From positions 1 to 12,787 of the forward strand of contig JACQIJ010000223.1 of assembly GCA_016198545.1 (NCBI GenBank): a stretch of DNA of 12,787 bases. The letters run 5' to 3'. Below, piece after piece: positions 7,544 to 12,787 of the stretch. Below the pieces are notes generated by a model that was given only the letters and a program-made list of their open reading frames with translations, had not been told where the DNA came from and did no database searches. Origin of the DNA: Pseudomonadota bacterium. Lineage in GTDB: Bacteria > Pseudomonadota > Alphaproteobacteria > Micavibrionales > Micavibrionaceae. Each line of letters opens with the position of its first letter. Position 1 is the stretch's first letter. The translations under genes and the position numbers were made by a program.

Positions 7544-8408
7544 AGCCAGCGAAGTGCAATTTGAGGAAGATCCGCCGCGCCGCGATGTTCTGCCGGAAGG
7601 AGAGCATCACGCCGACGAGCTGCTGTTGAATATCGACGGCTATGAAGGGCCGATCGACGTTCTGCTGGCGATGGCGCGCGACCAGAAAGTCGATCTGACG
7701 AAAATCTCCATTCTTCAACTGGCGCGGCAGTACCTGGTTTTTGTCGACCGGGCGAAGGAGCTTCATCTGGATCTGGCTGCGGAATACCTTGTCATGGCGG
7801 CGTGGCTTGCTTATCTGAAATCGCGCCTCTTGCTGCCGCAGAACAAGGATGACAAGGAACCTGATGCGCAGGCGATGGCCGATGCGCTGCAATTCCAGTT
7901 GCGCCGCCTTGAAGCGATGCGTCGTGCCGCCGAAAAGCTTTTTGCCCGCCCGCAACTGGGCCGCGACATATTCGCCCGCGGCATGCCGGAAGGCCTGAAA
8001 GTGATTACCGACACAGTATGGGATATAACGCTGTACGACTTGCTGCGCGCCTACGGCGATATCAACCGCCGCAAGGAAGGCGGCCATTACGAACTGCCCG
8101 TTTTTCATCTTATGCCGCTGGAAGCCGCGCTCGAGCGCATGGCGCGCATGCTGGGCGCGCTGCCCCGCAAGGGCCCGCACAGCGTGTGGACGACTCTGCA
8201 AAGCTTTATGCCGGAAAACATAAAGGACCGGCTCTACGGCCGGTCCTCGATGTCGTCGCTTTTTACGGCGGGGCTGGAGCTGGCGAAACAGGGGAAGATC
8301 GAAATCCGGCAGGACGGGTTGTTCCGTCCGATTTATATCCGCGCGTCCGCGGAGAAATTGAATGAGAGAGAGGAAGCGTCCGATGAGCGAAGCACTGGCA
8401 CGAATTGA
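7536..8408 (+). CDS. scpA: Segregation and condensation protein A
   Basis: Kleisin subunit of the bacterial SMC-ScpAB condensin, which bridges the SMC heads and organises the chromosome for segregation. It has 290 residues. The N-terminal SMC neck-binding part is clear: LLLNIDGYEGPIDVLL (about 28-43), then DLTKISILQLARQYL and AAEYLVMAAWLAYLKSRLLLP, all typical of ScpA. The C-terminal winged-helix part (about 215-285) contains RLYGRSSMSSLF and LELAKQGKIEIRQDGLF. The start ATG 7536 lies inside the end of nagZ (8-base overlap), with GGAA eight bases and AGGA immediately upstream. The last 26 bases or more overlap scpB. No smc gene is in the window. A perfect 9-bp intragenic inverted repeat occurs at 8224-8247. 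Confidence 0.95.
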   Translation: MAEASEVQFEEDPPRRDVLPEGEHHADELLLNIDGYEGPIDVLLAMARDQKVDLTKISILQLARQYLVFVDRAKELHLDLAAEYLVMAAWLAYLKSRLLLPQNKDDKEPDAQAMADALQFQLRRLEAMRRAAEKLFARPQLGRDIFARGMPEGLKVITDTVWDITLYDLLRAYGDINRRKEGGHYELPVFHLMPLEAALERMARMLGALPRKGPHSVWTTLQSFMPENIKDRLYGRSSMSSLFTAGLELAKQGKIEIRQDGLFRPIYIRASAEKLNEREEASDERSTGTN

Positions 8409-9252
8409 AGAAGATGAGAGCATAGTTACCGAAACGTCGCCGTCTTCGGGCGAGCCGATGCGCATACTGGAAGCGATGCTGTTCGCTTCGGCGGAGCCGC
8501 TGACCCTGAACGCGATGCGCGTGCGCTTGCCGGAAGATTCCGATCTGGGCGGCATGCTGATGGATCTGCAGAGAGTCTACGAAAGCCGCGGCGTTCGGCT
8601 GGTGGAAATGAATGGCAGCTGGGCTTTCCGTACGGCGGCTGAACTTGCTGACGCCTTAAGCATAAGCCGCGAGGTCAAGCGCAAACTGTCCCGCGCGGCG
8701 ATGGAAACGCTGGCCATCATCGGCTATCACCAGCCTGTGACCCGGGCGGAGATAGAGAATATTCGTGGCGTCGCCATCCACAAGGGAACCATCGATGTTC
8801 TGATGGAATGCGGCTGGGTGAAGCCGGGCCGCCGCCGCGAAACGCCGGGCCGCCCGCTGACATGGGTAACGACGACTGAATTCATGGATCATTTCGGCCT
8901 TGAGTCCCTGAACGATCTGCCCGGTCTCGACGACCTGAAGGCATCGGGTCTGCTCGATCGCCGTCCGGCTATTGACGCGCTGACGACGGGAGATCTGTTC
9001 GGCGAGGAAACGGATGCCGACATGCTGGTTGAGGATATGGAGAGCCCCGAAGCGGGAGAAGACAGCGCCGCGGCCGGGGATTACTATGAAGACGATCTCG
9101 ATGAGGGTGAAATAAAGGTCTCCGGGGGGCAGGACAGGCCTGCGGCGGGGGGTTCGGAAGACGAAAATGGCTATGACGATGACGACGAAGATGATTTCGA
9201 AGACAGCGATGATATGGATGAGGATGATTTCGAAGAAGAGGATGATGAATAA
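8383..9252 (+). CDS. scpB: Segregation and condensation protein B with long acidic tail
   Basis: Winged-helix subunit of SMC-ScpAB that dimerises and binds the central region of ScpA. Protein of 289 residues from ATG 8383. The core matches ScpB: RILEAMLFASAEPLT (about 20-34), GSWAFRTA, KLSRAAMETLAIIGYHQPVTRAEIENIRGV-like winged helix region, then GRRRETPGRPLTWVTT and FLDHFGLESLNDLP-like sequence (here FMDHFGLESLNDLPGL). After about residue 200 the protein becomes strongly acidic, ending in runs of Asp/Glu (DDDDEDDFEDSDD and DEDDFEEEDDE), probably disordered. Start: ATG 8383 has AGAGGA nine bases upstream; ATG 8362 (seven residues longer) also has a good GGAG, so either is possible. It overlaps scpA by 26 bases (47 if the earlier start is used). 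The stop shares one base with the tatA start. Confidence 0.94.
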   Translation: MSEALARIEEDESIVTETSPSSGEPMRILEAMLFASAEPLTLNAMRVRLPEDSDLGGMLMDLQRVYESRGVRLVEMNGSWAFRTAAELADALSISREVKRKLSRAAMETLAIIGYHQPVTRAEIENIRGVAIHKGTIDVLMECGWVKPGRRRETPGRPLTWVTTTEFMDHFGLESLNDLPGLDDLKASGLLDRRPAIDALTTGDLFGEETDADMLVEDMESPEAGEDSAAAGDYYEDDLDEGEIKVSGGQDRPAAGGSEDENGYDDDDEDDFEDSDDMDEDDFEEEDDE

Positions 9253-9425
9253 TGGGACCCAGTTTCTGGCAGATACTGATTGTCGTTCTTGTGATTGTTC
9301 TTCTGTTCGGGGCGGGTCGCCTGCCGCGCCTGATGGAAGACCTGGCGAAGGGCATCAAATCCTTTAAAAAAGGCATGAAGGACGATGATGGCGGCGGGGA
9401 AGTCAATGGAACTGAAAAGAAGTAA
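9252..9425 (+). CDS. tatA: Twin-arginine translocase subunit TatA
   Basis: Small pore-forming subunit of the Tat pathway, which exports folded proteins across the inner membrane. It has 57 residues. The order is a short N-terminus (MGPSFWQ), one transmembrane helix (about 7-19, ILIVVLVIVLLFG), the hinge FGAGRLPRL and an amphipathic helix (MEDLAKGIKSFKKGMKDD), which is the TatA signature, then a short charged tail. The Ser at position 4 and Trp6 fit alphaproteobacterial TatA. ATG 9252 overlaps the last base of the scpB stop (TAATG arrangement), with AGAGGA nine bases upstream inside scpB. It is followed by tatB after 6 bases. Confidence 0.94.
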   Translation: MGPSFWQILIVVLVIVLLFGAGRLPRLMEDLAKGIKSFKKGMKDDDGGGEVNGTEKK

Positions 9426-9431
9426 TGTCCC

Positions 9432-9695
9432 GTGTTCGGTTTTAGCGGCCTTGAGCTTCTTCTCGTTCTCGCCGTAGCCGCTCTGGTCATCGGGCCGCGG
9501 GATGTCCCCAAGGTCATGTATATGTTCGGGCGCCTCGTGCGGCGCCTCCAATACGTGCGCTATGCCTTTTCGCAGCAGTTCGAGGATTTTCTCAAGGAAC
9601 ACGATCTGGAGGAATTGCGCCGCGGGGTCAATTTCGAGGCTCCCGATACGGATGAGAAAACGGCTGATATCGAGGTTCATGGCGATGACGGCTGA
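9432..9695 (+). CDS. tatB: Twin-arginine translocase subunit TatB (short), GTG start
   Basis: TatB partners TatC in the Tat receptor complex that recognises twin-arginine signal peptides. It has 87 residues: N-terminal transmembrane helix (FGLELLLVLAVAALVIGP-like, about 5-22, here after MFGFSG), the hinge GPRDVPKVM in place of the usual GPxxLP, then an amphipathic helix (YMFGRLVRRLQYVRYAFSQQFEDFLKEHDLEELRRG). It is short for the family because the long disordered C-terminal tail is largely missing. The start is GTG 9432; ATG 9425 is out of frame. The ribosome site is weak (AAGAAG region), so translation may be coupled to tatA. It overlaps tatC by 11 bases. TatB rather than a second TatA is chosen for its Glu in the membrane segment, the GP hinge, its length and its place. 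Confidence 0.9.
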   Translation: MFGFSGLELLLVLAVAALVIGPRDVPKVMYMFGRLVRRLQYVRYAFSQQFEDFLKEHDLEELRRGVNFEAPDTDEKTADIEVHGDDG

Positions 9696-10446
9696 GGCAA
9701 TGGATAAAAGGCAGACTCTTGCGCAGCATTTCATAGAGCTGCGTCGCCGTCTTCTGTGGTCGTTCGCGGCGTTGCTGGCGGGATCCGTGCTTTGTTATTT
9801 TTTTGTAGAGGATATTTACGGTTTTCTTGTACGGCCGCTGGCCGCGGCGATGGAGGGCGGGGCCGGACGCCGCCTTATCTATACCGGCCTGACGGAGGCG
9901 TTTTTCACTTATCTGAAGGTGGCTTTGTTCGCAGGGCTTTTTCTGACATTCCCTGTCATTGCCATGCAGATATGGAAGTTTGTTGCGCCGGGGCTTTACA
10001 AAAAGGAGAGATCCTCTTTCCTGCCGTTTCTGATTGCGACGCCCGTTCTGTTCTTTCTTGGCGGCGCGTGCGCCTATTACATTGTGATGCCGCTGGCCTG
10101 GCCGTTTTTTCTGGGTTTTGAAAGCGGACGCGCCGATACGGTTTTGCCTATACAGCTTGAGGCGCGCGTAGGCGAATACCTCGATCTGGTGATGACGCTT
10201 ATTTTTGCGTTTGGCTTGTGTTTTCAGTTGCCGGTTCTTTTGACGCTTCTGGGGCGCGCGGGGATGGTGACGGCGGAAGGACTGGCGTCCAGACGCCGCT
10301 ATATAATCGTTGCCATCTTCGCTGTCGCTGCCATGCTGACCCCGCCGGACGTATTCAGTCAGGTTTTACTGGCAATTCCGTTGATGGTACTTTACGAAGT
10401 ATCCATCCTTCTTGTACGTCGCGCGGCCCACCATGCCGCCGCTTGA
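9685..10446 (+). CDS. tatC: Twin-arginine translocase subunit TatC
   Basis: Multi-spanning core of the Tat receptor complex in the inner membrane; binds twin-arginine signal peptides. It has 253 residues from ATG 9685 with six predicted membrane helices, the family norm. Signature sequences are present: HFIELRRRLLW near the N-terminus, YTGLTEAFFTYLKV in the first periplasmic region, FVAPGLYKKER in the cytoplasmic loop (with the conserved Glu), the PLAWPFFLGF region and MLTPPDVFSQVLLAIPLMVLYE near the end. Start: ATG 9685 has CGAGG nine bases upstream; ATG 9679 and 9700 are in frame but too close to any ribosome site. It overlaps tatB by 11 bases and zapE by 14. In many alphaproteobacteria serS follows tatC; here zapE does. 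Confidence 0.95.
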   Translation: MTAEAMDKRQTLAQHFIELRRRLLWSFAALLAGSVLCYFFVEDIYGFLVRPLAAAMEGGAGRRLIYTGLTEAFFTYLKVALFAGLFLTFPVIAMQIWKFVAPGLYKKERSSFLPFLIATPVLFFLGGACAYYIVMPLAWPFFLGFESGRADTVLPIQLEARVGEYLDLVMTLIFAFGLCFQLPVLLTLLGRAGMVTAEGLASRRRYIIVAIFAVAAMLTPPDVFSQVLLAIPLMVLYEVSILLVRRAAHHAAA

Positions 10447-11449
10447 TTCTGCGCAAAAGAAAGTGGATGCGCGCTTGTCGGCGTTGCGTGATGCTGTAGA
10501 AAAAAATGGAAAAAAGCGCAGCAGGAAAGGAAGCCCGCCCGCCGGGCTTTATATATGGGGCGGCGTCGGGCGCGGCAAGACGATGCTGATGGACGGTTTT
10601 TATGAAAGCATCTCCCCGTCTATCTCAAAGCGGCGCGTTCACTACCATGAGTTCATGATTGACGTGCATAACGAGATACACAGAGCGCGTCAAAAGGGGG
10701 TGGCGGAAAAATCTCTTATGAAATACGCCGAAAAAACGGCGAAAGAATTCTCCGTGCTTTGCTTTGACGAATTCCATGTCACCGATATCGCGGATGCAAT
10801 GATATTGGGCCGTCTTTTTACGGCTTTGTTAGACAATGGGGTGATTTGCGTGATGACATCCAACTGGCCGCCGGACCAGCTTTACAAAGGCGGCCTTCAG
10901 CGCGACAGGTTTCTGCCTTTTATCGACCTCCTTCAGGAACGCATGGAGATTCTAGAGCTTGATGGCGGTATCGACTACCGTCTGCAGTATCTGACCGATA
11001 CGGGCGTTTATTTCTGGCCTCTGACAAAGCATACGATGGCGGATGGGGTTTTTTCACGCTTGACAGGCGGCGTAAAAGCGGGCGGCGAGGAGTTGACTGT
11101 TAAAGGCCGTACGATTCGCGTGGACAGAGCCGCCAAGGGCGTAGCGCGCTTTACGTTTCAGCAGCTTTGCGAGCTTCCGATGGGCGCGGAGGACTATCTT
11201 GCCATAGCTGACGTCTATCACACTGTTTTTCTGGAAGGTGTGCCGAAGCTGGGCTATGACCGCCGCAACGAAGCGAAGCGGCTGATGACGCTTGTCGATG
11301 CCTTTTATGATCGGGGGACGAAGCTTATTGTGACCGCCGATGCGCCGCCCGATCAGCTTTACCGCGGCCATGATCATGAGTTTGAGTTCCAGCGTGCCGT
11401 CAGCCGCCTTATAGAAATGCAGGGGCGCGAATACATAGGGCGCAAATAG
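10433..11449 (+). CDS. zapE: Cell division protein ZapE (AFG1-like ATPase)
   Basis: AAA-type P-loop ATPase of the ZapE/AFG1/LACE1 family; in E. coli ZapE acts at the FtsZ ring under stress or low oxygen. It has 338 residues. Walker A is GGVGRGKT (43-50), Walker B is LCFDEFHV (109-116), followed by family block TDIADAMILGRLF and MTSNWPPDQLYKGGLQRDRFLPFI-type sequence (141-164). A second sensor-like TADAPPDQLYRG occurs near the C-terminus. It is a little shorter than usual because the N-terminus before Walker A is only about 40 residues. ATG 10433 lies inside the tatC end (14-base overlap) with no clear ribosome site, so coupling to tatC is likely; TTG 10412 is a weaker alternative. It is the last gene of the plus-strand train. 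In many alphaproteobacteria zapE sits near mdh or sdh genes, so this place is unusual. Confidence 0.93.
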   Translation: MPPLDSAQKKVDARLSALRDAVEKNGKKRSRKGSPPAGLYIWGGVGRGKTMLMDGFYESISPSISKRRVHYHEFMIDVHNEIHRARQKGVAEKSLMKYAEKTAKEFSVLCFDEFHVTDIADAMILGRLFTALLDNGVICVMTSNWPPDQLYKGGLQRDRFLPFIDLLQERMEILELDGGIDYRLQYLTDTGVYFWPLTKHTMADGVFSRLTGGVKAGGEELTVKGRTIRVDRAAKGVARFTFQQLCELPMGAEDYLAIADVYHTVFLEGVPKLGYDRRNEAKRLMTLVDAFYDRGTKLIVTADAPPDQLYRGHDHEFEFQRAVSRLIEMQGREYIGRK

Positions 11450-11459
11450 AAATTTCTAT
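11446..11459. repeat. 14-bp perfect palindrome at zapE stop
   Basis: ATAGAAATTTCTAT is a perfect palindrome that includes the zapE stop codon. TATAAT (11457-11462) partly overlaps its end and matches a -10 box, but no -35 is found 17 bases upstream. It is AT-rich and lacks a T-run, so it is not a convincing intrinsic terminator. It could be a protein-binding site or chance. Confidence 0.4.
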
Positions 11460-11483
11460 AATTTACACCCGTGCGCATGGCAA

Positions 11484-11497
11484 TTGATTTGAGTCAA
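11484..11497. promoter_or_regulatory. FNR/DNR-type binding site
   Basis: TTGAT-TTGA-GTCAA matches the FNR-family consensus TTGAT-N4-ATCAA at 9 of 10 defined positions, and matches the TTGAT-N4-GTCAA variant used by many alphaproteobacterial FNR/FixK/DNR proteins. Its centre (11490.5) lies 41.5 bases before a start point at 11532. A -10-like GAGAAT at 11520-11525 (4 of 6) falls exactly where a class II FNR-activated promoter would have it. Downstream is an Aer-like PAS sensor gene, so oxygen or redox control makes sense. No footprint or expression data are available to me. Confidence 0.5.
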
Positions 11498-11504
11498 TCG
11501 GCTG

Positions 11505-11523
11505 TCTCTCATTTCATGAGAGA
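11505..11523. repeat. Perfect 8-bp inverted repeat with 3-base loop
   Basis: TCTCTCAT, then TTC, then ATGAGAGA. It overlaps the proposed -10 element (11520-11525) and lies 8 bases after the FNR-like box. There is no following T-run (the next bases are ATCCCCC), so an intrinsic terminator for the zapE operon is unlikely. It may be an operator for a second regulator, or a weak hairpin. Confidence 0.45.
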
Positions 11524-11551
11524 ATCCCCCTGATTTGAGGAGTACATTGCA

Positions 11552-12076
11552 ATGAAAAATGATGTCCGTTTAACAGGGCAGGAGCGCTTCTTCGATCAGG
11601 GCGAGGTTATCGTCAGCAAAACAGATCTTAAGGGGCGCATCACATACGCCAACAGGGTTTTTCTTAGAATCGCCGGTTATCAGGAAAATGAGATAATTGG
11701 CATGCCGCACAGTATTATCCGCCATCCCGATATGCCGCGCTGCGTGTTTAAGCTGTTGTGGGATGCGCTGGAGGCGAAAAAAGAAATTTTCGCATATGTC
11801 GTCAACAAATCGAAAAATGGCGACCATTACTGGGTTCTGGCGCATGTAACGCCGTCTTTTGACGGAGCGGGAAATGTAAACGGATATCATTCAAATCGCC
11901 GCGTCCCCGATCGTCGGATCGTGAACGATGTCATCGTTCCGCTGTATAAAAGCCTTCTTGAAATCGAGCGCAGTCGTGAAAACCGCAAGGAAGGGATGAG
12001 CGACAGCTATAAGCGCCTTGCGGGCATACTGGCGCAGAAGGGGGTTGATTATGATGAACTTGTCTTCTCTCTCTAA
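11552..12076 (+). CDS. Stand-alone Aer-like PAS sensor protein
   Basis: Soluble 174-residue protein with one PAS domain (about 15-118) closely resembling the N-terminal FAD-binding PAS of the E. coli aerotaxis receptor Aer. The match runs without gaps through residues 22-95: SKTDLKGRITYANRVFLRIAGY-like start, then IGMPHSIIRHPDMP and KSKNGDHYWV. Arg57, His58 and Asp60 fall at the same residue numbers as in Aer, where I recall they are needed for FAD binding. Aer Trp79 is replaced by Ile. A VPLYKSLLEIER segment (129-140) recalls the Aer linker after PAS. The C-terminus is a probable helix ending YDELVFSL. It has no membrane segment. It probably senses redox or oxygen and signals to the receptor encoded next (inference). 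ATG 11552 has GAGGAG nine bases upstream. It overlaps the next gene by 26 bases. FAD binding is likely but unproven. Confidence 0.85.
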   Translation: MKNDVRLTGQERFFDQGEVIVSKTDLKGRITYANRVFLRIAGYQENEIIGMPHSIIRHPDMPRCVFKLLWDALEAKKEIFAYVVNKSKNGDHYWVLAHVTPSFDGAGNVNGYHSNRRVPDRRIVNDVIVPLYKSLLEIERSRENRKEGMSDSYKRLAGILAQKGVDYDELVFSL

Positions 12077-12787
12077 GGCGAAATCGCTGGCTGTTCTGGG
12101 CATTATTCTTTCCGCCGCCGCCTTTGCAGGCGTATGGCAGGGCTATGCGCAGGCTGCTTTTGCCGCATTTCTGCTTTCATTTCTGTTTTTATCGGCGTCA
12201 GTGTTTTTCATTGCAAGGTCGCAGAAATGCATAATCTGCGCAAAAAGCGTTTGCGATGCCATAGAGAAAGGAAATTTTAACGCCCGTTATGTAGGCATAA
12301 AGGAAAAGGGGGATCTGGGCAGCCTTTTGTGGGCTATAAATGAAATGACGGACAGCATGGATGCTTATGTCCGCGAGTCAATGGCGTGCATGGAATATGT
12401 CAGCCGCAACCGGTATTTCAGGCATATCATAGAAGACGGCATGAGGGGGTCTTTTTTGAACGCCGCGCGCACCATCAATATAGCGACGAAGAGCGTGGAG
12501 CGTAAAATGAACGGCTTTCTGAGCGTGGCAGGTGACTTTGATGCGTCTCTCAAGGAAGTCGTCGGACAGATAAATGAAACCGTCAAATCTCTCGGCGGGA
12601 CGGCGGATGCCATGAGCAAAACGGTGCAGGAGGCAAGGAAGGGTAGCGATACGGCGGTTTCCTCTTCCGATGAGACGTCACGCAATGTCCGGAGCATTTC
12701 TGAAGCGGCCGGGCAAATGTCCGCGTCGATAGCTGAAATTACGGAACAAGTGTCGAAAACATCGCGTATGGCAGGACAGGCCGTGGA
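12051..12787 (+). CDS. Methyl-accepting chemotaxis receptor with membrane hairpin, 3'-truncated by window edge
   Basis: The frame is open to the window end; 245 codons are present. The N-terminus has two transmembrane helices (about 12-28 and 35-56) joined by only about six residues, so there is no periplasmic sensor domain. A HAMP-like segment follows (about 57-110: IEKGNFNARYVGIKEKGDLG, then LLWAINEMTDSMDAYV), then the helical block MEYVSRNRYFRHIIEDGMRGSFLNAARTIN-like (114-143) common in alphaproteobacterial receptors. The heptad-rich start of the cytoplasmic signalling domain begins near 165 (VVGQINETVKSLGGTADAMSKTVQEA, then SISEAAGQMSASIAEITEQVSK). The adaptor-binding tip and methylation sites lie outside the window. 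ATG 12051 has AAGGGGG six bases upstream (ATG 12054 is an alternative). It overlaps the PAS gene by 26 bases, so the two are coupled. The layout recalls Aer's hairpin-HAMP-signalling half. Confidence 0.9.
   Translation, partial: MMNLSSLSKAKSLAVLGIILSAAAFAGVWQGYAQAAFAAFLLSFLFLSASVFFIARSQKCIICAKSVCDAIEKGNFNARYVGIKEKGDLGSLLWAINEMTDSMDAYVRESMACMEYVSRNRYFRHIIEDGMRGSFLNAARTINIATKSVERKMNGFLSVAGDFDASLKEVVGQINETVKSLGGTADAMSKTVQEARKGSDTAVSSSDETSRNVRSISEAAGQMSASIAEITEQVSKTSRMAGQAV

Noticed and set aside
7530..8555. 341-residue minus-strand open frame across scpA and scpB
   Set aside because: It spans two well-conserved genes on the other strand and shows no domain or start signal.
9171..9734. Minus-strand open frame ending in a poly-Ser run
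   Set aside because: The Ser run is simply the reverse of the Asp/Glu codons of the ScpB tail; it also covers tatA and tatB.
11446..11523. Intrinsic terminator after zapE
   Set aside because: Two dyads are present, but neither has a GC-rich stem followed by a T-run.

Overview
The window reads as chromosomal DNA from an alphaproteobacterium of moderate GC content. The best clue is gene order: a SPOR-domain membrane protein, then nagZ, scpA, scpB, tatA, tatB and tatC, a block familiar from Alphaproteobacteria. I cannot place it more closely; a Micavibrio-like or Rhodospirillales-like lineage is only a guess. No rRNA, tRNA, CRISPR array, insertion sequence or phage gene is visible, and the DNA is almost fully coding. 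The only non-coding gaps are 54, 102 and 232 bases long.

Layout. (1) Bases 1-2289 hold the 3' three quarters of topA (DNA topoisomerase I), cut off at the window start inside the TOPRIM domain. (2) A convergent gene on the minus strand (2286-4178) encodes a 630-residue prepilin-like protein. Its conserved N- and C-terminal halves are separated by about 400 residues of unrecognised sequence. Its stop codon overlaps that of topA. (3) An AT-rich divergent intergenic region (4179-4410) separates it from a long plus-strand gene train: dgt (dNTP triphosphohydrolase), a SPOR-domain protein, nagZ, scpA, scpB, tatA, tatB, tatC and zapE (4411-11449). From the SPOR gene onward almost every junction overlaps or nearly does, which points to one translationally coupled operon joining nucleotide-pool control, cell wall recycling and division, chromosome condensation and Tat export. 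(4) A 102-base gap (11450-11551) holds a near-consensus FNR/DNR-type box and a perfect 8-bp inverted repeat. It leads into a two-gene sensory unit: a stand-alone Aer-like PAS protein, and a chemoreceptor with a membrane hairpin and HAMP-like region that runs off the window end.

The most interesting region is the right end. The PAS protein and the receptor look like the E. coli aerotaxis receptor Aer split into two overlapping genes, behind a promoter whose FNR-like box sits where a class II FNR activator would bind. Other points of interest are the prepilin-like protein with its large insertion, a NagZ with Leu where the family normally has His in its KHxPGHG motif, a very acidic ScpB tail, and local gene-order changes (no argS between dgt and the SPOR gene; zapE fused to the tat operon).
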